This document shows positions 32,805 through 45,321 of a stretch of DNA of 64,000 nucleotides, in pieces (within the stretch, counting starts at the first letter, position 1; the number at the start of each line of letters is the position of its first letter). Both the position numbers and the translations under genes were made by a program. The DNA is taken from positions 3,100,001 through 3,164,000 of the forward strand of contig NC_016474.1 of NCBI RefSeq assembly GCF_000226095.1, given 5' to 3'. The notes below the pieces were generated by a model. The model saw nothing but the letters and a program-made list of their open reading frames with translations. It did no database searches and was not told the DNA's origin. Source of the DNA: Thermothelomyces thermophilus ATCC 42464. Lineage: Eukaryota > Ascomycota > Sordariomycetes > Sordariales > Chaetomiaceae.

Positions 32805-35800
32805 TCGTCGGTGCTGGTATCGTGAGCTTGGACTCACTCGGCTGAAGAACCGATCCTCTCCGGCATGACATACCCGGCCCCGGCGCGCCGTTTAGCGGAG
32901 ACCTCCGGAGGCGCTGGGCGGGTTCGGCGGGAGTGAGGTGCTTTTTGCCGCACAACAGTCCCTCTTGCCTGGGCGTCGGCGACTTGAGAGTGCGGTTTTC
33001 CCGGCTTTGGGAAACCCCACGCTCGCTTCTTACAACAAGATCTGACCTGGGCCAGATGCCGTCGACTGTTGAAGGTCGAGGGTTGAGGTGGTCGTCAAGG
33101 CCACAAAGCTTGTCGACCAAGATTACCAAGAAGATAGCGCACCACAGGTCCCCCGGGGTGACAGCAAGATGCGGGTAGAGATGCGCAAGCGTAGTGGATG
33201 CGGAGATGCAGATGGTCCCCGGCGCTGCAGCGCCTCGAAAATCGTCGTCGATAAAGAAAAAAAAGTCACCAAGTAGAGAGAGGCCCAATACGGATCGGTG
33301 CAGAAGCCAAGTAACGAAGGTGAGGGCGAAAGGAAAGAGGTAACGAACGGAACACGACCGAAACCGACTCCGAGTCACTCTGAGCGGAAAGCGGAAACGG
33401 GGGGTGGAGGGTTGTCTTTCCAGTTTGCCGCTGGCGTGGCCCGCAAGGTGCTAATACAATCAAGGAATTAAGAAAAAAATAAAAATAAAAAATAAAAAAA
33501 CCCGAGCCCCCAATAGTGTACTCGTAGTCTCCAGGTCGGCAGGGTACAATGTACCTTACTCATTTGTTGTAGGTACCTACCTTACTTGTTGCGCAGGGCA
33601 GGTACCGTAAAGCGGACAGAGGTGGAGTGAGGCGAACGATGGAGCGACGAACGGGCGAAACGACAGGATGCGGAAGTTGTGCCAAATTATCCCATCGACT
33701 GCTCGTTGGCGACAAGTTGAGGGGCTGAGAGGCACCACCCCTGGCCCGTCAGCAATTGCTCCAGTGGAGTCTGGAGGCGGCCCAGATCCCTGGAGGCCGA
33801 GCCAAGTACGGTAGTCGCTATTATCGATCTCCTTCCCGCACCCGTTGGAGGCAAACTGGGCACTACTCGGGGCAGGTTATACCATCCAGTTCAAGAGGTA
33901 CCTTCCTTCAAATACGGATTAGAGGGGCTACATGCTACTAGTAACCTATATAGTATATACACTACCTATGTGCGGGTTGTGCACGTGAGGTGCCTAGGGA
34001 CCAATACACGAGGCTCTCTGCTATAAAGTGCTCACCATGGATACCTACATGATGGGCGACGCTCCCGGGTGAGCGACAATTATTAATCGATCCGAGTTTC
34101 GACAGGCTTTACCGACACGGGTGTACCTATTGTACATACATACACTAGCAGGTCTCCGTCTTGTAGCAGGTGTGGCAGCCTTAGGTGCTGCCCCGGATTG
34201 CTCTCTTTTATCCGACTGGGTCTCCAGGAGCCGTTACCGGCCTGCAATTGCGTCTTTCATCAATTTTTCATTTAGCTCTGCGCCGTCCCCACGACGCCGA
34301 GAATAGCTTTCTCCGACTGCCGTTTCCTGTTTGGCATATATTGCAGCGTATCCATGTGGTTGCAGTACAAGCATAACCACCCTTTCCGGATTGGTCAAGT
34401 CTGCGCCCAATGTCGTGGACACATATGGACAGTACACTGCGTAGCTGAGATGCTTCCCCAAAACGATGCGCACTCACCACGTCAGAGAGCTGCTCTAGTG
34501 TAGTGTATGAGCTGCTTCTTGATCCCAGCCCCGGTCCCGCCGTGTCTGTTGATGGGCGTACCGGCATCCACGCACCAATCAGCGGGCACAGGACCTGCTC
34601 ACGCCAACCGAGGCTAGGCTGTTCCGGGTAGGTGGATGAGTGTCTGCATGAGACTGTCGGAAGCCAGGGTGAACCCAATATGGAGAGACGTGGTGGTCAA
34701 CCTTGAAGAAAGACATGCTTTGTCTGTTGCAAATCGAGATCGTCTTGCTGATGGGCATCCGGACTTAGTCCTCGAATTTCCCGCTGTTTCGTCTCTCTCT
34801 CCCCCCAACCGGTCCCAAGGCCCCGTGCTCATATGGCCTGATAGCCGTGCTATACTTGTATGTGGGCAATAGTCGGGCTGGAATATGTGCCGCCCGGCGG
34901 TGCTACACCAAATTCTCCAAAGCAGGCCTTACCGGTTCTAGAAGGCAGCCTCAACGCGCACTAACGTTGACAGTACCGTGCCTTCCGCCGCCTTCGAGAA
35001 TGCCACACAGCTTACGCACTCTCTTTCCCCAACTTCCAAGCCGCGGCTGAACTTGGCAGGTGGGAGCTAAGCTTGAAAGATGAAATACGGGCTTCTCGGC
35101 GTCAGGGTTCCGTCTTTGCAACATTTGGCATGCATGCCTGCCTCCGACTCTTGCTGGCCAGGTTTTCTGGGTTCACAGTTGCTCCTTCCTCTCCAATCTT
35201 CCTTTCTCGGCACCCGCGCCGACCACCTCCTTCGAGGCTGAACGGTTTGGTGGGTCTCCTGTGGGCCCAGACCATCGATTTCGCCAGGGTGCGGGCTGAC
35301 TGTTTGGGAAGGTGAGAGCAAGCGCGCCAGGCCCCGACGCGATCTTCGGCAAAGGGCGCACGTCAATTTGTCCTTGCCGTTTTCTCTCACCACTAAATGC
35401 CCGGAGTTGATCGTCGCTCGACAAGGAAGGCGCCAAAGCTCTCGTTTTGACTGAGAAGGCAGCGCATGCCTTCTCTCCACTCCGTTGCTTGGGGAAATAC
35501 ACAATTTCAATGAATATCAAGGCTACATGGACACTACGGAATACTGCGTACGCTATGGATACCACACGCACATCGACACCGACGAAGCACAACCGGCACA
35601 AAGTGTGGGGACCCAATCTGGCCGCGTTCGCTCGACAAGCTCCACGATGGTCGGTGGTCGGCCTGTCTAGAGCGTGTCTGATCTCGTACACATCTGCGCG
35701 CACATCGCGATGGCTGGGCAGTTTGGTCTCTCTGGAAGTTAGCGCCAATGATGGGTGCTCCCGGCCTCGCTGAAGGCTTTTTCGACGGCTCGGTAACGGA

Positions 35801-37708
35801 ACAAGTTGTCGTCCGCCCCCCCCTGAGGGCTGACACCCTGCACCGAACGAACCGCACCAACTAGCTGCAAAGCCTAGCCCCGTGGGAACACTGCGCGTCT
35901 TCTCGACGAGTGCTTCAACCATTCCCGAAGTGGCCTGGCGGACGCGGGGGACAGGTTACACGCTCATGAACGGTCGACTCCATATACGTCCCACAGTCCG
36001 GTCAACGCTCCGGAGCCGGCGAGGGGCGGACTGGAGGCCCACGTGGGAAGCGCTATCGGAAGTCAGCAGTTCATAGGCAGACTGCTCCGTACTGTACATG
36101 CCGTACATTCCAACCGGCGGGGAACAGCTGCCCATCGATGATTAGTTATTAACGTGGGCCTCCCAAGGCTCCCTGCTCATTCGACACGCTACATATGTAC
36201 GTGTACGTGCCCTTGCCGAGGCGAGGAGGTTTGTTCCGATCAGTTTGGTTGGTTATTGGCACTTGAGGATGTAGGGCCGATCCCCGGGAGCCGGCGGATG
36301 ATCAGCCAGCCGATCAAGTGACGTGATTTCCTTGTAGCCGTTGTAGCCGTTCCCTTTGTTGAAACGCCATGTGCCGGGCCACGCTGGAGCCATGGCATCT
36401 TCCGTCGAAGCCGGCCAAACGTCACCAGCAATTACCTGGTCTCGACTGAGCAAGGAGTGGGGGTGCCGATCTCCAAAAGGACCCTCGCCGCTCGGACAGG
36501 AAGGTCTCGACTTTCCATGCCGGGCAAAAAAGAGAGACTCCCCGCCTCCCGTGTGGTGCTCTGTATCAAAGATGATCGTGTCACACTAAGATGAAGGAAA
36601 GTCGATCTGAGAGAGCGGTGGCTCGAGATACAAGTTTTCTTAGGCGAGCACGTCTCTTTTTTGTAGATAACACAACAAGGTCGGCCATCATGGAGACTCT
36701 TCCTTGAAGCCACCGTTCGATATACAACCACAGACGAGTTGAGTTTCGATCCGGGGGCAGCCAACTTGTCGCACATGAGTTACTAGTAACTGGGCTCAGC
36801 AAACGAGTCCCTGCCAGATCGAATGGTCCCCCCAACTCTCGCGCTCTTGACCGGGGTTTGTCCAATGTCAACAAAGTAGGGATGACTGCGGAATACTTTG
36901 CCACGATCACCGCCAGCAAGCACACACTACTTAGTAGGCGCCTACTCCGTCCTTTTGTCAGCAACACAGTGTTGGCTCGAAGTCAGCCTCAACCTACCCT
37001 TACATAGGCAATGAACCTAATATGACAATACCAACACACGTCCTGTCGGAAACATTGACTGCCTGGCTTGTGTGGTTACCTTTACATCTCATATTTTGGC
37101 CATTATCTGTACATACACGTGTCGTCCGCCTAAAAGCCCACAACCCACCAGACTGTCAAAGCGAGAAAGTCGCGACGGGCCTGATTGATCCCCCACTCCA
37201 CGTCAAGTCAGGCGAGTCCTTCCCTGGCCACGCGGTATACACCGTGTCTCTATGTCCTTGCGTGCCCAGCTGTTGACTTTCTACAACATGAGAAGAAAAA
37301 AAAGGAGAGTCCGCGAAGCCCAGACTAGGCCGTGATAGTAGGCAAGCCAACACAACACAGAGCAAGTACGCAGCGGTCCTCGGATCCAGCAACACCAACA
37401 AAGAATATGCCAAACACAAGGTATCGCACAACCTCTCAACACAAAAGAAAAGAGACATCCGTAAGTGATTCTTTTGGCCGGTTCTTTTTTTTTCCTGTCC
37501 TAACCTCCATCCGTGATAAACCCCCGTTACTCCATGACGCACCAATGAATGCCCCTCCCTCAGCAACTCAGAAATCCCGACCCTCGGCGTAATGTCGATA
37601 CGTGATAACGAAATGTCCCGAAAGGGTGGTCACTCGCCTCGTTTGAGACCAACTTTGGGCCTACGAGGCAAGGCAGCGGCAACTCCAACATCAGGCGGTA
37701 GTTGCCAA
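32609..37708. other. gene-poor 5.1-kb region
   Basis: No frame has a recognisable domain, signal peptide or splice-supported extension. The longest minus-strand frame (35173-35922, 249 codons) overlaps plus-strand frames of similar quality. TACGGATTA lies at 33913-33921, and base composition is more even than in the flanking genes. I see no transposon open reading frame or terminal repeat here. Confidence 0.5.
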
Positions 37709-39418
37709 CTAAGCAGTACCGACCTGAGAACCCCCCCGTCCACGTGAACCGCCGCCGCGACCGCGGGACTGGCCGAAACCGCCACGGCCGCCGCCCTGGG
37801 AACCGGACCGGAAAGGCTCGTAGCCGCCGCGACCGCCACGGCCGGCACCGCCCCGAGAGGCATTGTAGTTGGAGCCACCGTACGCATTGGCCTTGGGGCG
37901 GCGCTGCTCCACCACGACGTTCTCGCCATTCACGGTGAGAGGGTTGGCTTTGATGGCAGCGTTATAACCGGCCTGTGTCTTGAACTCGACAAACGCGCAG
38001 TTCTGGAACAGTAGTCAGTCAGTTGCTCTCCCCCAAAGATGCGTGATGTTGAGGAAACCCATACCTTCGAGCGGTTGATGTCGAAGTAGGCCAGCTCGCC
38101 AAAACTGGACAGTGCGGCCCTCAAGTCTTTTTCCTCGACCTTTTCAGTGACGTACTTGATGTACGCCATGACACCTTCCTTCTCAGTTGCAGCGGCAGGC
38201 TGGGCGCGGCTCTGGCGCTTGGTCTCGGCGGTCTGCCACTCGCTGCCCTGGTCCTTGGAAGCAGCAGGCGCAGCCGCACTCTCCTGTGACTGGGAGGCGG
38301 GTGCAGCCGTTTGGCTGGCGGCGGGGGCCGCAGCGCGCGCCTGAGCCGGGGCAGGGGGGGTGGCGGTCTTGGGGACAGCGGGAGCAACGGGCCGCGAGGG
38401 GCCAGCAGCGGCAGCCACCCGACTAGCCCAGGACATTGGCTTGGGGGGCTCCTTGGCCTTCTCGGGCTGTGCGGGCGCAGGGGCAGCGGAGGGCGTGGGG
38501 GCGGGATCCTTGGGTTCCTCCGGCTTCTCGACGTCCTCCTCAGCGATCTCCTCGACCGTCTTTTCAACATCAGTCTGGGCCTGAGCCGCTTCGGAAGGCG
38601 CCTCTTGTGTCTCGGCAGGGGGCTCTGTAGTAGAGGGAGCGGCAGCGGCGGGGGTTTCCTCCTTCGTCTCCTCCTGCTTCTCGGCAGCCGCCTCAGTGCT
38701 CACAGGAGCTTCCTCGGGGACGGCCTCCTCGGCAGCAGGAGCCTCCGCCTTCTCCTCGGACTCAGGCCCAGCGGGCATGTCGACACGGCCTGATTGCTCA
38801 TCAGCAGCCGCCTCTGTCTCCTCCTCGACGTCGTCGTTAAGGAAGCGCAGCATGTCGTTGAGAACAAAATAGCCGGACGGTTGTTGGGCGAGAACAAAAG
38901 TCTGCACAAACTTCTTGGTTTCGTCCTCCTTATTAGCCATCTCGCCGATGACGGTAATAAGGATGTTGTCCTCGGAGCCCTGCGTGTCGACATTGGTGAC
39001 CCGGACCTTGCAGTCTTGGAAGTCCTGGCTCTTAATCCGCTCCTGAATTGCCTGTTCGGTTCTCGATATCAACATGAGTTCGCGGAGATGGTTGCGTGAA
39101 ACACGCAGAACTTACCTGCCTGCCGAAAGAGATATCCACAACTTCCGTCTCGCGGCCGCAAACGAACTGCGCCTTCTTGCCATAGTACAGCTGCCAACGT
39201 TGGTTAGCCTCGGCGCCACCGAAGGATTGGCTGGGCGTTGGACTCACATGCAGCCGGTCGGGCGACCTGCTCATGGTTGTGTAGTATTGCTCCACGAAAT
39301 ACCAGCCGACTTCATCCTTGGGAAGGTTGTTGGCCTGAGCCTCCGCATTGGTCGGGGTCTCTGTTGTCTGGGCCGGAGCGGCATACTGGTCGTGATTAAT
39401 ATTACCGTTGGTCGCCAT
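37709..39418 (-). CDS. NTF2 + RRM stress-granule-type protein (G3BP/Nxt3-like)
   Basis: Exons are 39418-39248, 39190-39116, 39051-38065 and 38002-37709, all phase 0, giving 508 aa. The NTF2-like domain spans about residues 30-155: VGWYFVEQYYTTMSRSPDRL, LYYGKKAQFVCGRETEVVDI, AIQERIKSQDFQDCKVRVTN and FVLNDMLRFLND. A long Ala/Pro/Glu-rich acidic linker follows, then an RRM (about 380-450; MAYIKYVTEKVEEKDLRAAL, FGELAYFDINRSKNCAFVEF) and an RGG-rich tail (GRGGRGGYEPF, GQSRGRGGG). This architecture is that of G3BP, fission yeast Nxt3 and yeast Bre5, which act with Ubp3/USP10-type deubiquitinases and in RNA granules. The GCTAACC branch before exon 2 supports that junction. Low-complexity expansion of the linker is normal for the family. 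Confidence 0.93.
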
Positions 39419-42400
39419 GGCTGCTAGGTATTCTCGTGAATGCAGAGAATGATAGCTGTCCAAAAGCTGATGCCAAAAGTCGGCGTGCGAGGGTGGGAAA
39501 TCTCGTCAGGCTGGCGCAGGAGCGTCTTGGGTGGGGTTCTGAAGGATGGAAGAACGATATGCCTAGCGAAAGAGACTCAGCGCAAGCTCTCTAGGTGGGA
39601 TTCAGGGGTCATTGGAAGCCGTACGGTTCTGGAAGATGGAGCTCGATGCTCGATTCAGAAACCGCGAGCCAGATTTGTTCGGGTTTCAATTACCTAATGA
39701 CGGCGACCTCAAAAAGTTAACGCTGAGGAAGGGCGAGACCGCAGGAGACAGCGAGAAGCCGTACGGAGAAAGTGCCAGGAATGAAAAGAAAACTGCTCAG
39801 CCGGGATGGGGAATCTATGGCGGCAAACTTGGTGGATTTGGAAGGAGAAGCTCGTTGCAGCTTGTTGCGCAGCTTGTTCAGATCGCGAAACTGCGGTGGT
39901 GCTCCGGAAAATTGGTTTGGCTCGTTTGGGCGAGTTCGGGCCGGCCCACACACAAGTTGCGAGCGCAGAACTTTGTCTTGGCAAACCGACTGGGGCTTGC
40001 CACTCCTGCTCGCTCACCAACACGCCGATCAACAACACATTGCAGACACACTTGAAAGGGCCAAGATAATCTCATGAACTCTGAAATACTGTCTTCCAAC
40101 CGTTTTCATAATCAAGTCTTGCAGCCTGCGTTGGTTTGCCCGGATAACCTCAGCTGCCGGGAAAAGAACCCCACTGCTGCCCGGTCGAACTCTCTCGATG
40201 GTCAAGTAAAGTACAGATACTCCGTAGATTTTCGCAGATGCATGTTTTGCAAGTCCCGGCTCCGGGGTCCGTTCTGCGGCGGTTCATTGCCCCTGTTCCG
40301 GGGCAGGTCCGAGCTGCCGCCGGATGCCCGTGCTTGGCTTGTCTTGCGCTTGGTTCTGCTGGACAATCATTGTCTCACCTGACGATATGATTCAACTGAT
40401 TCCTTTGGGGGGGTTGAGGTGGAAGCCTACCTTCGTTTACCAAGCCTCAAGATAGTTGAACCTTGTCGCCGGCTCTCGAAGCCTCTAATAATCTTCTTGC
40501 AGCTGCGCTGCATCTCGACCTTCTGCATGAGTAATTTGTAATCGCCTGACCATCAAGGCAGGGCTAAAAAGGGAGACCGCCACTTTTATGTCTGGATTGT
40601 GAATATAAGGTTCAGACATGTACGATTGTTTTCCTTCTGATTCCGTTCTGTTTAGTTCTCGGCTTTCACTTTGCCCTTCCTTCGTTCATTCCTATCTTCT
40701 TGATGATTGAAAACACAGAGGTTGAATTAGACACCGGAGCAGATGGATTCAAAATCAGAAGCCTTAGCCTGAGGGGCATCGATACAAGCAGCAAAGCTGC
40801 TCGTTATAGCCCAGCACATAGCCTCCGAGTTAGGGTAGGAGAATAGCTCTTATCAGGCCGGTCGACTGAAACGATCAAAACCACCTAGCTTGCTGTCATA
40901 CAGACCTCACCCTCTTTTATGTTATGTATATGGTGTATAACAGACTCGGCCTTCCATGTGTATTGCCCTTGCTCAGTCATTGTTTCAAGGCGTCACGGCA
41001 GCCTCCTTGCGGCCATCTCTGTGGCCTTGGGATGATGGTGCACTGAGACCCCTTGTGTTACTCAGCCATTCAAGACAAGCCGAGTCACTTACAAGGGTCG
41101 GGCTTGGAACCATTGCACGTCGCCTGCAGAAATTCCGTGTGTGACATCAACACTGTACTCCAACACATCGCAACATATCGTGCCAATAGTTCGCCCCGGA
41201 AACTGTATCTTGCGTAGGGGTAACTGACAGACAACTGAGTTTTTCCAGTGTTCGAAGTGTAACCCACTGGAAAAGTCTCTAAAACCTAGAACTGGGTGGG
41301 AAGTGTAGGGGTTTTGACATGAGAAGCTAAAAGCTTGGGGTCGAGGGGGGCAAGGACGAGATGATCGGGGTTCTTAGTTTGACCTGCGCTTGTAGGCCTT
41401 GCGCAACTGTTAGGTTTTTGAAAGTGAGTCGGAGTGTGTACTACACAGACCCCCATTCTTCGGGTTGGCCAAGAGCACCGCGCGCCTTCTGTTGAGAGAG
41501 GTTTCGCCCTCCCAGCAGGCAGGCACCTGCTGATCGACGGGCAACAGCGGCACTGCAGATGGTCCGTGCTGGTGTCGTTTTTCTCCTTCCCGTCTTGTTG
41601 GTCCCACAGAACTCCTGCGTCCCGAAACAAACTTTGAACACTGCAAGGACCTCATCCTTGACGAGCGGCTCTGGCGCCGCGCTCCCAGCCTGGCCCAATC
41701 GTGAGTTGGCTCCTTCAGCCCATCTGGGCGGCGTGGAACACGGGTACGCAATTTGTACTTTTACGTGCACATACATGCCGTAGTGTCAACGGCAAGTCTC
41801 CTTGGTAGGTGCGTGACAAGATCAGATCGACATCAAGGGAGGGGACTCTCCGCTACCCCACTGCCGCTCGGGTTCAGCCACCCAGCGTCGTGGGTTTGTA
41901 GAGGCCCCTGTTCTAGCGTCGTAGTGTATTCGTTCTCAGGGACGATCTGGGGTGAAACCACTTGGCCGCAGTACCAACTCGCCTTCCCGCGGCACCGGAG
42001 TCAGCGAAGAATTCACCCGGTTTTGGTTTCGCTTGGGGTTGGCAATAGCCTCACCCCGTTTTCGAATCCATCTTTCATTGTTTATCCCTGGAGAGTTCTG
42101 CCTCGTTGGAAAAAGCCACCTGACCCATCAGTGTCGTCATCGCTTCTCTTCTCAAACAACGACTGGTGCATATCTCGCACCTTCGGCGCCCTTCTTACCG
42201 CTGTTTTCTTCACATCTATCGCTTCTAGCATTAGACGCATTGAGACGAGCTGTCCACAAGGAAGGAGCCGACCGTTGGAGGAAGCGCACCAAGGAACCGG
42301 CCTTCAATAAACGGCCAGTAGTTACTGGCAGTTACGTTTTCACCGCAGAAGCACGACCAGGCTTTAACCCTTGCCCACCAGATCCTCCGTCCATCAGAGG

Positions 42401-43340
42401 GCCGGGCTTCCCGGAACGTCGAGTAGCTCGGTTGCCACTGTTTGATGCTGCGATACGGTCCTGCATGGTATGCTGTGTCCTCCACCAAAGCGATTTGGAC
42501 TAGATCTCTCCCCACAGGATGCCGGTGTGCGCTGCTCGTCTCCTGTCGCTATCTCCAGCCAGCTCGCCGGCAATCTGGAAATCCTGCTCGGTTAACTCTC
42601 CGGCGGCCCTACGTTTGTCAGGAACGGCGTGACGAACATTCGGTGCTGATTGAGATTCCTTTAGCGGGTTGATCACCTACTTCGGCTCTCTTCTCCCGCA
42701 TGTATATGTATTTGAGTAGCCCCAGCCATGGTTTACTGCGGTAAAGCACCTTTAGGCTGTCAAAGCTGCCGAATACAGAGCTACTGGCATGTTTCAGGCC
42801 GAGACGCTGGCGGGAATTCTCAGGAAAGTAGTTGAGCGTATGCCGTCGCGGTCGTTGGCGCCCGCGAGTATTACGGGAGGAGCGTTGAGCTGACCAAGCA
42901 TGGTGTTGGCGCTGGTGTCGCAGAGGAAGCTTAGGCCAAGCAGGGACCGCATGTATAACCGTGTTCTTACACGCGGCAGGCAGAAGGGGCTATATTTTCT
43001 TGGAATTTGTAACATACCGCGGACTTTGGGATATAAAGGCTTTGGTAGCCGGTTGAGGACACTACGCCCCTTGATTGATTGTTAGAGTGCTCCTAGCGAT
43101 GCTACCAGGTTGGCATTCTCACAAATGACTTTCATCCCAGAAAGAAAAGAACAAATAACCCATTCCCGTTAGCGCGCGATGGTGCCCCTTCCAGAGGAAT
43201 CGGGACTACGTAAGGCCCTTCCAATCCATATGTTGCCGGTTCGCTGTTGTATATCCACAATTATCTAACAAGCTTCTGTCTAAACCAACTTCTGTACCTT
43301 TTGCCAAGCAAATGAGAACACATGAAAGAACAGCCACGGC
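39419..43340. other. gene-poor 3.9-kb region
   Basis: No credible gene. The longest frames (41753-42310 plus, 185 codons; 41952-42503 plus) show no family features and lie in overlapping phases. TACTCCGTA occurs at 40218-40226. Confidence 0.5.
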
Positions 43341-44759
43341 TCAATCCTGGCTGATATTACTCCCATCCACCCGGCTCTTGTACTTCTTGGCCTCGATATC
43401 ACCATCCAACCGCCACGTCTCAGCCAAGGCAAACTTCGGATCCGGCTCGGGGTACCCGCCCAGCGACTCCCTCACTTTGAGGATCTCGGCCCTCATCCGC
43501 CGCGCAACCTCTATCCTGATCTCTTGCGCCTCCTTGCCGTACTTGAGCTCATCCGTCGCCAGCTCCCCGACCAGCATGCTCTCGGCCTGCCTCGCCAGCG
43601 CGTCACCGCCTTGCGGCTGCTGCTTCTCGATCCTCTCCCTCTCCCTCCTCACCAGGCCCTCCCAGCGCCTCTTGAGGTCGCCAAAGGTGCGCTCGTAGTC
43701 GAGGACCTCGCCGAAGGCGACCCTCACCGTCTTGCCCACCCGGGGCAGGAAGCGCGGGAAGCCGCGGTCCTCGGGCATGACGCGCTGCGTGCCGTCGATG
43801 AACATGGGAAGCACGTCCGGGGCCGGGTCCGCCTCGAGAATCAGCCGCGCCAGCCCCCACTTGAAGTAGCGCAGGTCGGTCGACGCGTGCTGGTGCACGC
43901 ACCCCTCGGGGAAGACGTGTACCCAGCTGTAGCGGCGGTGGGAGGGGTAAGCCTGGAGAGGGGCGGTGTGCACGTCGGTGCCGGTGGTTGTGTACGTCGC
44001 TGGCGGGTTGGCGGCGGCGGCGGCGGCGGCGGCGGCTCGTTGGGATGATGGGGAAAGGGAGGTGGCTGGGGGGTGCGAGAGGAGGCGGAGGGCTTGGGTC
44101 AAGGCCGGCTGGAAGGGCCCGCCGAAGGGCGAGTGCTTGAGCCGGTGACAGGGCAGAACCTGGCCGTAAGTGAAGAAGTTGGAGAATAGCCTCGGGGCAC
44201 CGTTAGAAGATGGATGCACGAATGGAAAGAAGCAAAGCACAGTTGGACAAGAAGGGAAGGGACGGACAGGGATGGAGGAGAGAAGGGCGCTTTACTTGTT
44301 TGAAAAGCAGATGTCGGCGGCGCCAAGGGTCCAGCGCAGGTTGGTTGGGTCAAAGGCGTAGCTCAGGGGGAGGATGCCCCAGACGACGGGGTCATCGAGT
44401 CTGGAAGGAACGGTATGAGTTGCGGGCGCTGAGCCAGGAGCGGTTGTCAAGATGCATGCGTAAGGAACTCACACGCTGATATGGTTCGAAACTACGGCAC
44501 GTCAGCATATGGGATGTTGGGGAGGGAGGGGAGACTGATTGATAAGATGAGATTCACCAGTTAAGAGTCCGCGCTGGCGCTTTGCAGGGTCTCTACGGCT
44601 GTCTAGGATATCAAGGAAGCGCGAGAGACCCGTCACCTCAACGCGGTTAAACCCGTACAAAAAGCACTTTGACAAAACGCCCGTCATGCCCATAATCATG
44701 GCCGATTTTAAGCGCATGGAGAGGCTCGGCCGCTGAAGGGCCGGCTCGGGAGCCGCCAT
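43341..44759 (-). CDS. taz1: tafazzin, monolysocardiolipin acyltransferase
   Basis: Exons are 44759-44558, 44491-44473 (19 nt), 44400-44296 and 44190-43341, giving 391 aa. Tafazzin remodels cardiolipin acyl chains at mitochondrial inner and outer membrane faces. The catalytic His-x4-Asp motif appears as VSNHISVLDDPVVWGILPL: the micro-exon codes for NHIS and the following exon for LDDP. Further family marks are RWTLGAADICFSNKLFSNFF, GQVLPCHRL and HVFPEGCVHQHASTDLRYFK with the conserved FPEG block, then LPMFIDGTQRVMPE. An Ala run (nine residues) and Ser/Thr-rich insertion between the acyltransferase blocks is longer than in yeast Taz1. All phases close (1176 nt). Acceptor GAG before the last exon is supported by the TTCTAACG branch. 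Confidence 0.95.
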
Positions 44760-45321
44760 GGCCGAGATCTCGAGGTAGAGCAGCCAAACTATTTAAAAAG
44801 GAACGGTGGTGAGCGAGGTTTCACACATGGTCTCATTCCCGTCGAGAGCAACCAATTGTCGCGGGATGTAACCATGGGGATAATCGCGCTCATCAGCAGA
44901 TACGGGAAAGGGGAAAACCGAAAAAGAACGCCTATAATGAGATCATCGCAGGGTTTCACACGCCCTACAATTGTTGGGAACGCACCTTCCTGGGGCCTGA
45001 GGGGAAAAAAAATAGGGTCGCGGTTGCCGACACGGATCGACTATCCGGGGCTCAACAAGCAAGACATGGATTCGCTGGCTGCACGTGTAAACTGTAAACT
45101 GCAGGGGTTGTTGCTTCCCCACAATTGCCAAGCGTTTGTGGTGTTCCCGCTGCACCCACCACAGCCCTAGGCCGTTATGTATGTATGTAATCCGTATAGT
45201 ACTCTGATGAGGTGCTCCGCGACTGCCTCTGTGGGGAATCGGAGGAGCTACAGTTCCTGCAGCTGTTCAGCGCTTATCATCACATTTCTAGAAACTATAA
45301 CTCTTTCCCCCACAACACACC
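44760..45321. other. divergent spacer, tafazzin / NOSIP-like
   Basis: About 560 bp serving as promoter for both genes. It contains TAATCCGTA at 45188-45196 beside a GTAT repeat (45178-45189). No gene is seen. Confidence 0.6.

Noticed and set aside
35173-35922. 249-codon minus-strand frame
   Set aside because: No domain, no splice-linked partner, overlapping plus-strand frames of equal quality, uneven codon use.
41753-42310. 185-codon plus-strand frame in the 39.4-43.3 kb gap
   Set aside because: No family resemblance and a competing overlapping frame at 41952-42503. Not supported as a gene.
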